From Methanobacterium sp. (GTDB lineage: Archaea; Methanobacteriota; Methanobacteria; Methanobacteriales; Methanobacteriaceae), in NCBI GenBank assembly GCA_028700095.1, contig JAQVTJ010000085.1, forward strand, positions 1 through 7,496: DNA of 7,496 bases, read 5' to 3'. The translations under genes were made by a program, and so were the position numbers. Within the stretch, counting starts at the first letter, position 1, and every line of letters starts with the position of its first letter. Below, in pieces: positions 1-6,170 of the stretch. A model generated the notes under the pieces. That model was not told the origin of the DNA and did no database searches. It saw only the letters and a list, made by a program, of their open reading frames with translations.

Positions 1-226
1 CTATGATTGAACCATTAGCATATTTTACTTCAACAGTAAAATTCTCTAAAGGAACTCTCTCATTATCATCAAGGTCAAGATCCACTATGAATCCTGCTTC
101 ATTGCCATCAGTAACTACATCACTGATGTATAGTGAAACCGCAAAAGCGCTATTGCTTCCAAGCAATAAAATTGATATAAGAAAAACGCTTAATAGTACA
201 CTTTTATAACTAGTTTTTATCTTCAT
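1..226 (-). CDS. Secreted or surface protein, N-terminal part (75 residues visible)
   Basis: The minus strand opens with ATG at 226-224 and stays open to the window edge, so the C-terminal part is missing. The protein begins MKIKTSYKS, followed by a hydrophobic stretch (about residues 10-22) and a likely signal-peptidase site after SNSAFA (about residue 29). The mature part starts VSLYISDVVTDG and is acidic and beta-like (DLDLDDNE). It contains two N-glycosylation sequons close together, NFT and NGS. Small beta-sandwich exported proteins with this opening are common in DPANN archaea, but I cannot assign a family. Its G+C (about 37% over 61-180) is far above the rest of the window, which suggests resident backbone sequence. 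It lies on the same strand as the rml operon, downstream of rmlC, but has its own TATA box. No clear Shine-Dalgarno sequence precedes the ATG. Confidence 0.8.
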   Translation of the reverse strand, partial: MKIKTSYKSVLLSVFLISILLLGSNSAFAVSLYISDVVTDGNEAGFIVDLDLDDNERVPLENFTVEVKYANGSII

Positions 227-273
227 TTTCTTTGTCTCTAAATATTAGTTAATTAAAAATTAAGGCACAATGC

Positions 274-281
274 TTTATAAA
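274..281 (-). promoter_or_regulatory. TATA box upstream of the secreted-protein gene
   Basis: TTTATAAA matches the archaeal TATA consensus and is a perfect palindrome, so it could work in either direction. For the minus-strand gene it lies about 48-55 bases before the ATG, predicting a start of transcription near 250 and a short leader. Read the other way, it could drive transcription toward the left repeat copy. No mapping data; the placement is inferred. Confidence 0.45.
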
Positions 282-308
282 TATTTTCCAAACCTCACAT
301 TTTAATCA

Positions 309-411
309 AAAATGGCACATTTTTTAAAAAAAGTAATACTAAAATAACAACTAATGATTAAAGATATTATATTATCCAGCATTAAACAATTATGGATAAT
401 TCAATTTTTAT
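309..411 (+). repeat. Left copy of 103-bp direct repeat flanking the rml operon
   Basis: This segment aligns without gaps to 3567-3669 (offset 3258). Only positions 320 (t versus g at 3578) and 408 (t versus g at 3666) differ, and 321-407 is identical over 87 bases. Similarity falls to 17 of 26 in the 26 bases to the left (283-308) and stops just before the rmlC stop codon on the right. The repeat contains the region before the GT39 start, the ATG and the first 18 GT39 codons. Confidence 0.95.
326..332 (-). terminator. Possible T-rich terminator for the rml operon
   Basis: On the minus strand this is a run of seven T, about 80 bases past the rmlC stop. Archaeal termination often occurs at oligo-U tracts without a hairpin. 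AT-rich DNA gives such runs by chance, so support is weak. If termination occurs here, the rml transcript ends with most of the repeat as its 3' untranslated region. Confidence 0.25.
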
Positions 412-416
412 CTTAA
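354..416 (+). pseudogene. Truncated 5' end of the GT39 glycosyltransferase gene
   Basis: ATG at 354 opens a 20-codon frame (MIKDIILSSIKQLWIIQF, then LS and TAA at 414-416). Its first 18 codons are base-for-base identical to the start of the intact GT39 gene at 3612. After codon 18 the sequence diverges and runs into the convergent rmlC gene, whose own stop codon (413-415, minus strand) overlaps this stop. It is best read as a remnant of an interrupted or replaced GT39 gene, or as the footprint of recombination that brought in the rml operon. Whether the short membrane-like peptide is made is unknown; the preceding TTTTTAAAAAAA (321-332) is as well placed for a leaderless transcript as in the intact copy. 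Confidence 0.85.
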
Positions 417-937
417 TTAAACAATTCTTTAAAACTTTTATTTTGAAAATCTTTAACTGATAATATCGGATTTTTAATATACCATTTTATATTTAAAGTT
501 TTGTCATTCCAAATTATTCCACTTTCACTTTTTTTATTATAATATTTAGTGCATTTATAATTCATTATAGTATTATTTTCAAGAGATAAAAAACCATGCG
601 CAAATCCAGAAGGAATATACAATTGTTTTTTATTTTCATCAGATAAAATTATTGAAAAATGTTTACCAAAAGTTTTTGAATTTTTTCTTAAATCAATTAT
701 AACATCAAATATTTTTCCTTTTATTACCCTTATTAATTTTCCTTGTGAATATTTTCCCAATTGAAAATGAAGTCCTCTTAAAACCCCTTTTTTTGAACAG
801 CTTTCATTTTCTTGGACAAATTTAGGCAATTTATATTTTTTTTCGCTAAAACTTTCAAAAAAGTAACCTCTTTCATCTTTATAAACTTCAGGAGTAAAAA
901 TTAATACTCCATTTAATTCACATTTTTCTTTTTTCAT
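413..937 (-). CDS. rmlC: dTDP-4-dehydrorhamnose 3,5-epimerase
   Basis: RmlC converts dTDP-4-keto-6-deoxyglucose to dTDP-4-keto-L-rhamnose, the third step of dTDP-rhamnose synthesis, in the cytoplasm. The 174-residue product has the usual length and cupin-fold motifs: DERGYFFESF (21-30), VLRGLHFQ with the catalytic His57, VIIDLRKNS (79-87), IPSGFAHGFLSL (108-119), the KYY pair (131-133) where the family's active-site Tyr lies, SGIIWND (139-145) and LSVKD (159-163). It is the last gene of the operon, and its start overlaps the end of rmlA by 20 bases, suggesting coupled translation; no Shine-Dalgarno is visible. Its stop codon lies two bases beyond the left direct repeat, so the cassette edge coincides almost exactly with the end of this gene. 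Confidence 0.95.
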   Translation of the reverse strand: MKKEKCELNGVLIFTPEVYKDERGYFFESFSEKKYKLPKFVQENESCSKKGVLRGLHFQLGKYSQGKLIRVIKGKIFDVIIDLRKNSKTFGKHFSIILSDENKKQLYIPSGFAHGFLSLENNTIMNYKCTKYYNKKSESGIIWNDKTLNIKWYIKNPILSVKDFQNKSFKELFN

Positions 938-1628
938 GATTTCTTATAAATTCAGAGGCAATAAACAGGCTTTCTATCGTTCCTGCATCACTCCAAAATC
1001 CTTCAATTTTTTTGTAATCCAATTTATTTTCTTTTATATACATATTATTAATATCAGTTATTTCATATTCTCCTCTATCAGATATTTTTAATTTTCTTAT
1101 TTTATCATAAACTGTTTCATCAAATAAATAAAAACCAGTTACTGCATAATTTGTTTCAGGATTAGTTGGCTTTTCAATTATTTTTATTACTTTATTCCCA
1201 TTTAATGTTGCAACTCCAAACCTATTAGGATTATTAACTTCTTTTAAAAAAATTCTTGCCCCTTCTTTAAAATCTTTAATTTCAAAATCATTTTCATAAA
1301 TATTATCCCCCAATATTACTGCAATTTTTTCACCATCTGCAAAATCTTCAGTAATCTTTAATGCATCAGCTATTCCTAATGATTCCTCTTGAACACTATA
1401 ACTTAATCTTATTCCTAATTCGTGCCCTGAACCTAATAACTCAAGAAAATGTCCAGCATGCCCTTTTCCAGAAACAATCATTATATCTTTTATACCTAAA
1501 TTAATTAATCTTTTTAAAGGAAACATAATCATAGGCTCATTATAAATCGGAAGAAGATGTTTATTAGTTATTTTTGTCATAGGCAATAATCTTGTGCCCT
1601 TTCCTCCTGCTAATATTATTCCTTTCAT
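918..1628 (-). CDS. rmlA: Glucose-1-phosphate thymidylyltransferase, short form
   Basis: RmlA joins dTTP and glucose-1-phosphate to give dTDP-glucose, the first step of the pathway. Seen here: the nucleotide-binding loop LAGGKGTRLLP (6-16), LLPIYNEPMI (25-34), LGDNIYE with the metal-binding Asp109 (107-112), EKPTNPETNYAVTGFYLFD (152-170), RGEYEITDIN (185-194) and FWSDAGT with the second metal Asp214 (211-217). At 236 residues it is shorter than the roughly 290-residue bacterial enzymes and matches the compact type that lacks the C-terminal extension. I chose ATG at 1628, giving MKGIILAGG, one base after the rmlD stop. An in-frame GTG at 1637 would add three residues and overlap rmlD. The sugar could in principle be a related hexose, but the three neighbours make dTDP-rhamnose the natural reading. 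Confidence 0.93.
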   Translation of the reverse strand: MKGIILAGGKGTRLLPMTKITNKHLLPIYNEPMIMFPLKRLINLGIKDIMIVSGKGHAGHFLELLGSGHELGIRLSYSVQEESLGIADALKITEDFADGEKIAVILGDNIYENDFEIKDFKEGARIFLKEVNNPNRFGVATLNGNKVIKIIEKPTNPETNYAVTGFYLFDETVYDKIRKLKISDRGEYEITDINNMYIKENKLDYKKIEGFWSDAGTIESLFIASEFIRNHEKRKM

Positions 1629-1629
1629 T

Positions 1630-2448
1630 TTATTCACTTAAATATTCTTTTACAGCTTCTTTCCAATTTCTTAATTTTTCAATTTTATTATTATTCAAAA
1701 TTGAATTTTTAGGTCTTATTGCTTTAGTTAAAAATTCCTCACTGCCACATTCAACTATTTTACATTCAGAATTGATAATACTTTTTATTTCACTAGCAAA
1801 TTCAAACCAAGAGCAAAAACCAGAATTAGTTATATTATAAACACCAAAAGGCTTATTTTGAGTTATTAATAAAACAAGTGTTTTGCTTAAATCTTTTGTA
1901 TAAGTTGGTCTGCCAAATTGATCATTTATTACTTTTATTTCTTTTTTTTCATTCATTAATTTTTTCATTTTTTCAATAAAATTAATTCCATTTTTTCCAA
2001 AAAGCCAAGAAGTTCTTGCTATGTAAAATTTATCTAAATTATAAATTAAATAATCTTCAGCCAACGCTTTTGTTACCCCATAATAATTTAATGGCTTTTT
2101 TACATCTTCTTCATCATAACTTTTTTTATTTCCATCAAATACATAATCAGTACTAATATGTATTAATATTATATTTTTTAATTTACAATAATCTGCAATG
2201 TTTTTAACTCCAATAAAATTTATATTATAACATAATTCTTTATTTTCTTCTGCTGCATCAACATTAGTGTAAGCTGCGCAATTTATTATTAAATCAAGTT
2301 TAATATCATTTAATTTTTCAAACTCTTCTTTTTTTGTAATATCTAATTCTTCTCTATCCATACAATATAATTGAAAATTATTTTTTTTTAATTCATCAAT
2401 AATATCTTTTGCAAGCATACCTTTACTGCCAGTAATTAAAATATTCAT
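1630..2448 (-). CDS. rmlD: dTDP-4-dehydrorhamnose reductase
   Basis: RmlD reduces dTDP-4-keto-L-rhamnose to dTDP-L-rhamnose with NAD(P)H, the last step. It is a short-chain dehydrogenase of 272 residues. Seen: the dinucleotide motif ITGSKGML (5-12), DLIINCAAYTNVDAAE (52-67), HISTDYVFDG (97-106), the catalytic YGVTK with Tyr123 and Lys127, ARTSWLFG (144-151), DQFGRPTYTKDL (176-187) and AIRPKNSILNN (243-253). The rmlB stop and the rmlD start overlap as ATGA, and a clear GGTGA site precedes the ATG, so this gene is translated from the same message. A run of nine T (2381-2389) encodes the KKN stretch near residue 22 and is a possible slippage site. Confidence 0.95.
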   Translation of the reverse strand: MNILITGSKGMLAKDIIDELKKNNFQLYCMDREELDITKKEEFEKLNDIKLDLIINCAAYTNVDAAEENKELCYNINFIGVKNIADYCKLKNIILIHISTDYVFDGNKKSYDEEDVKKPLNYYGVTKALAEDYLIYNLDKFYIARTSWLFGKNGINFIEKMKKLMNEKKEIKVINDQFGRPTYTKDLSKTLVLLITQNKPFGVYNITNSGFCSWFEFASEIKSIINSECKIVECGSEEFLTKAIRPKNSILNNNKIEKLRNWKEAVKEYLSE

Positions 2449-3407
2449 TTAAGTTTCACCCACCATTCTTTATTATTTTTGTACCAATTAATTGTTTCTT
2501 TTATACCTTCTTCAAATTTAATCTTTGGCTCCCAGCCTAATTCTTTTTTAATTTTATTAGAATTAATTGAATATCTTAAATCATGCCCAGGTCTGTCTTT
2601 AACATACTCTATCATTTTTTCATCAAAACCCATTTCTTTTAATATTGTTTTTGCAATTTCAATATTAGATTTTTCAGAATCTCCTCCTATACAATAAGTT
2701 TCTCCTATTTTACCTTTATGGATTATTAAATCAATTGCTTTTACATGATCTAATACATGTATCCAATCCCTAATGTTTTGTCCATTTCCATAAAGTGGCA
2801 CTTTTTTGTTCTGAATTAAATTTGTTATTATTAAAGGTATTAATTTTTCAGGATATTGATAAGGTCCATAATTGTTTGAACAATTTGATATTGTTATAGG
2901 TAAATTATAAGTTTTGTAAAATGTTCTAACTAAATGGTCTGAGCTAGCTTTTGATGCAGAATAAATTGAATTTGGAGTGTATTGAGTATTTTCGTTAAAT
3001 TTTTCTTTTGATTCAAAATTCAATGATCCAAATACTTCATCAGTTGAAATATGATGAAATCTTATTTTATTTTTTAATGCAGCATTTAAAAGAGTAAAAG
3101 TTCCAAAAATATTTGTTTTTAAAAATTCTTCTTTATTATCTATACTTCTATCAACATGGGTTTCTGCAGCAAAATGGACTATTAAATTAACATCTTTAAT
3201 TATTTTATTAACTAATAATTCATCACAAATATCCCCTTTTACAAATGTATAATTCTTATTTTTTTCAACATCTTCTAAATTTTTTAAATTTCCAGCATAA
3301 GTTAATTTATCTAAATTAATTATTTCATAATTAGAATAATTTTTTAGCATATATCTTATAAAATTAGAGCCTATAAATCCGCAACCACCAGTAACAAGGA
3401 TTTTTAT
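2445..3407 (-). CDS. rmlB: dTDP-glucose 4,6-dehydratase, with an abnormal start
   Basis: RmlB converts dTDP-glucose to dTDP-4-keto-6-deoxyglucose with bound NAD, the second step. Family motifs are complete: the NAD-binding ILVTGGCGFIGSNF just after the start, HFAAETHVDRS, the catalytic HISTDEVFGSL (Thr-Asp-Glu), YSASKASSDHLVR (Tyr and Lys), NCSNNYGPYQYPEKLIP, NGQNIRDWIHV and DRPGHDLRYSIN. The start is odd. The first in-frame ATG (3350) comes after the NAD motif and would remove it. The frame is open only back to 3413, and the codon where the family usually starts (before KILVTGG) is ATA at 3407-3405. An out-of-frame ATG at 3420 would give MLKTNK followed directly by ILVTGG if one base were removed from the five-T run at 3401-3405. 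The coordinates given here cover the conserved protein from the ATA (320 residues). The gene heads the operon and overlaps rmlD by four bases. Confidence 0.9.
   Translation of the reverse strand: MKILVTGGCGFIGSNFIRYMLKNYSNYEIINLDKLTYAGNLKNLEDVEKNKNYTFVKGDICDELLVNKIIKDVNLIVHFAAETHVDRSIDNKEEFLKTNIFGTFTLLNAALKNKIRFHHISTDEVFGSLNFESKEKFNENTQYTPNSIYSASKASSDHLVRTFYKTYNLPITISNCSNNYGPYQYPEKLIPLIITNLIQNKKVPLYGNGQNIRDWIHVLDHVKAIDLIIHKGKIGETYCIGGDSEKSNIEIAKTILKEMGFDEKMIEYVKDRPGHDLRYSINSNKIKKELGWEPKIKFEEGIKETINWYKNNKEWWVKLK
2456..2460 (-). promoter_or_regulatory. Ribosome binding site for rmlD
   Basis: GGTGA on the minus strand lies seven bases before the rmlD ATG, inside the last codons of rmlB. It matches the core of the archaeal Shine-Dalgarno sequence and supports both the start choice and an archaeal or at least SD-using host. 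Confidence 0.5.
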
Positions 3408-3445
3408 TAGTTTTTAACATTGATTTTTTATTTAAAAATATATCA

Positions 3446-3456
3446 ATTTATATTTT
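3446..3456 (-). promoter_or_regulatory. Probable TATA box of the rmlBDAC operon
   Basis: On the minus strand AAAATATAAAT lies 26-36 bases before the ATG at 3420. That is the spacing expected when transcription starts at or very near that ATG (leaderless) in archaea. It thus favours translation beginning at 3420, or within a few codons of it, rather than at the internal ATG at 3350. The region is so AT-rich that chance matches are easy. Confidence 0.4.
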
Positions 3457-3552
3457 TTTATCAAATCACAAAAACTTATTAAAAACATTTTTTATTACTT
3501 TAAAACAAATTACTCAAATATTATAAGAATTTACTTAAAAATACTACAAATC

Positions 3553-3590
3553 TTATATTTAAACCCAAAATGGCACAGTTTTTAAAAAAA
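3553..3590 (+). promoter_or_regulatory. Promoter region of the GT39 gene (two TATA candidates)
   Basis: Two candidates are visible. TTATATTTAA (3553-3562) would start transcription near 3584 and leave a leader of about 28 bases. TTTTTAAAAAAA (3579-3590) is centred about 27 bases before the ATG, fitting a leaderless message; it is identical in the left repeat copy, while the upstream candidate is not. No Shine-Dalgarno precedes the ATG, which slightly favours the leaderless option. Confidence 0.35.
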
Positions 3591-3669
3591 GTAATACTAA
3601 AATAACAACTAATGATTAAAGATATTATATTATCCAGCATTAAACAATTATGGATAATTCAATTTGTAT
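3567..3669 (+). repeat. Right copy of 103-bp direct repeat, in the start of the GT39 gene
   Basis: Gapless match to 309-411 with two differences. It includes 45 bases before the GT39 ATG and the first 18 codons plus a few bases. Here the reading frame continues into the full GT39 gene, so this is the functional copy. The two copies are in the same orientation and enclose the whole rml operon. Confidence 0.95.
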
Positions 3670-6170
3670 TCTTTTTTTTAGACATTTTCACAAGCATTAA
3701 TATTAACGGAATAATACCTTTTAATAATTATGTAATAATAATTAATATTGCATTACTATTAAGCACGTTTTTAAAAAAAATTAACCATAAAGAAAAACTA
3801 ATAATCTTCGTTTGGGGAATATTATTTCTAATAACATGGATATTATCAATCTTTAATTCCTACACTTATAACCAATTCTTCTTAATTAACTCAATAAGCC
3901 TAATAATATTCACAATATTAAACAAATACACAATAACTTTAGATAAAATATACAATTATTGCCAAAAAACGAACAAAAAATTATCAAAAATGTTTAACTT
4001 TCTAAACAATAACCCAGCATTTAAAAAATTTAAAAATAAATGTAATAAAATCTTTCCACAAACATTTACTTTATTAAATAAATGCAAAATTGCAATAAAT
4101 AAGAAAAATTTAGCTTTCAAAAAAAAGATTAAATCCTTCTTCCTTAGCAAAGATAAAAGTAAGTGGAAAAACCTTTTTGAACCAATAGTTAAATACTCAT
4201 TTTTAGTATTATTATTCTTAATAGTTATTGGAGGATTAGACTTTGACTTTCTTAACAATAACGCATGGTTCGCTTACATTGCAGGATTAATAACTAATTA
4301 TCAATTACCTTTAATTATATTAACTATTGTTTGCGGCTTCTTCACATTCTACTTTAACAGAGAAACTCTAGAAAATACCATAGAAGAAGAACAATTAGCA
4401 GAAGAAAACGCTGAAAACAAAAGGGCAAAAGAATTCGACAAAAAATTTACTTTTCTAAGTAAATTTAATTTTAATTATGGAATAAAAAACGCATGGACAA
4501 ACAAACAATACCTACTAACACTAATAAAAACAATAATAAGCCCATTAATCTTAATTGCAAGATTGCCATATATGTTCACCAAATGGAGCTACAAAGAAGG
4601 ATGGAAATATAGTATAAGTTTAATCCTAATAGTAATTTTAGGATTTATATTAAGAATTTGGAACATTTTTTTTATATCTTATAATATAGATGAAGGAATA
4701 TATAATATTTTATTAAATAATTTTAATATAGATAACTTATTACCAACATTAGATTCTGGAGCTATTTATTTGAGAAATTTTTTTTATACTTATTTAGTTA
4801 TATTTTTTAATGTTTTTATAAAAAATACTTTAATTTCTATAAGATTTATTTCATTATTATTTGGATTAGGATTATTAATTTTGAGCTATTATTTTATTAA
4901 AAAGATTTCTGATAAAACAACTGCTTTAATTTCTTCATTTTTTTTAGCAATTAATAATTTTTTAATTTCATGTTCTATTCAAGGAAGATCATATATGACT
5001 ATGTTTTTTTTTTATTTTTTATTTTTATATTGTATTTTTTTTAAAAATATAAAAACTCAAAAAGAAAAAATTATAATTATGTTTATTTCAGTTATACTTG
5101 CTTTAAATTATGAATATGTTTTTTTAGTTTTACCTTTATTAATTTTATTTTATTTTAAAACTAAAAATAAATTTTTTATTTTATTAATTATAATTATAAG
5201 TATTCTTTTTCTGTTTCAAGTTTTTTATATAACAAAAAGTGTTGAATATACTTTAATTAAAGATACTGTTTTTAATAAAAACAATACGAAACCCGTATTA
5301 GATTTAAATATTTTTGAACAAAAAAACATAGAAAATGGATATAACTCTTTAATTTTTTATTCACAAATATATTTTTACTTAATTATTTTTTTAATTTTAA
5401 TAGGAACAATTTTTATAAAAAATTTTTATAATAATAAAATTATGAATTCCAAAATAAAATATTTGCTTTTTGTTTGTTTAATTCAATTAATATTTTTTTC
5501 TTTTTTTTTTAAAAGAGAATCAATAAGATATAGAGGATCAATAATTATATTATATATATTAATTATACCAATTTTATATTATTTATTAAATCATAAAAAA
5601 AAATTAAAATTAATTGTGAGTTTAATCATCATACTTATTTATTTTTTTACTCCTCTAAATATAAGTTATCCACCAAAAATTAATTATGAAAAACAAGAAT
5701 ATATAAATAATTATGATTTATTTTTATTAAATTTTAAAGATCCTTTAGGTTATAATTCTATTAATTATAATAATATTTTTTCTAATTATTCAGCAATTAA
5801 AGGTATTAATTTAAATATAACAGATTATATTATTATAACAACAGATATATATAATTTACAAAATTATATTAAAATAGATTATATATTTAATCCTTATTTA
5901 CAAAATTCATTTTCATATAATTATAATAATAAAATATTAAATGTTTATAATAATATTCCTTTTATAAATTTAAATAATATTAATGAATTTTTAATTGAAA
6001 ATAAAAAAATATTAATTATTGCAGATAGTCGATTTAATAGTCATTTAAAAAATATAGAAAAAAAATTTATTTTAAATAATTTTAATTTAGTATTTCAAAC
6101 TAATTCAAGTTATATAGGTATAATAAATTTAGAAAAAGAAAATTCTATAAAAATATTTAAAAATAAATAG
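3612..6170 (+). CDS. GT39/PMT-type membrane glycosyltransferase with long N-terminal module
   Basis: The 852-residue product is a polytopic membrane enzyme. GT-C fold enzymes of this kind move a sugar from a polyprenyl-phosphate carrier to a lipid or protein on the outer membrane face; acceptor and sugar are not readable from sequence. The GT39 domain starts near residue 335: LGFILRIWN (343-351), then the first-loop acidic pair YNIDEG (Asp360, Glu361), which matches the catalytic position of the family, and SIQGRSYM (455-462) before further membrane segments. A soluble C-terminal part follows about residue 690. The first 335 residues are an extra module: four membrane segments, a strongly basic loop (about 115-190), two or three more segments, then a charged, probably helical stretch (ETLENTIEEEQLAEENAENK, 251-270). 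DNA before about 4660 has 22-33% G+C in sampled lines, after it about 10-15%. ATG 3612 is the only start that agrees with the repeat copy. The 3' end overlaps the convergent gene by 14 bases. Confidence 0.88.
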   Translation: MIKDIILSSIKQLWIIQFVFFFLDIFTSININGIIPFNNYVIIINIALLLSTFLKKINHKEKLIIFVWGILFLITWILSIFNSYTYNQFFLINSISLIIFTILNKYTITLDKIYNYCQKTNKKLSKMFNFLNNNPAFKKFKNKCNKIFPQTFTLLNKCKIAINKKNLAFKKKIKSFFLSKDKSKWKNLFEPIVKYSFLVLLFLIVIGGLDFDFLNNNAWFAYIAGLITNYQLPLIILTIVCGFFTFYFNRETLENTIEEEQLAEENAENKRAKEFDKKFTFLSKFNFNYGIKNAWTNKQYLLTLIKTIISPLILIARLPYMFTKWSYKEGWKYSISLILIVILGFILRIWNIFFISYNIDEGIYNILLNNFNIDNLLPTLDSGAIYLRNFFYTYLVIFFNVFIKNTLISIRFISLLFGLGLLILSYYFIKKISDKTTALISSFFLAINNFLISCSIQGRSYMTMFFFYFLFLYCIFFKNIKTQKEKIIIMFISVILALNYEYVFLVLPLLILFYFKTKNKFFILLIIIISILFLFQVFYITKSVEYTLIKDTVFNKNNTKPVLDLNIFEQKNIENGYNSLIFYSQIYFYLIIFLILIGTIFIKNFYNNKIMNSKIKYLLFVCLIQLIFFSFFFKRESIRYRGSIIILYILIIPILYYLLNHKKKLKLIVSLIIILIYFFTPLNISYPPKINYEKQEYINNYDLFLLNFKDPLGYNSINYNNIFSNYSAIKGINLNITDYIIITTDIYNLQNYIKIDYIFNPYLQNSFSYNYNNKILNVYNNIPFINLNNINEFLIENKKILIIADSRFNSHLKNIEKKFILNNFNLVFQTNSSYIGIINLEKENSIKIFKNK

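Noticed and set aside
3..209. Plus-strand open frame of 68 codons at the left edge
   Set aside because: It is the antisense shadow of the minus-strand secreted protein, which has a clear signal peptide and good codon pattern.
1592..2697. Plus-strand frames at 1592-1840 and 2479-2697
   Set aside because: Both lie opposite strongly conserved rmlA/rmlD and rmlB coding sequence and show no family features.
412..3566. The rml block as a classical transposon with target-site duplication
   Set aside because: A 103-bp duplication is far longer than transposase target duplications, there is no transposase or integrase gene, and I see no inverted repeats at the block ends.
3956..4258. Minus-strand 100-codon frame inside the GT39 gene
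   Set aside because: It runs opposite the Lys-rich loop of GT39, has no recognisable motif, and is explained by the codon bias of the sense gene.
5680..6160. Repeated AATTATAATAAT-like motifs as a repeat array
   Set aside because: They are Asn/Tyr/Ile codons in the C-terminal part of GT39; there is no fixed unit length or spacer, so neither CRISPR nor a tandem array is supported.
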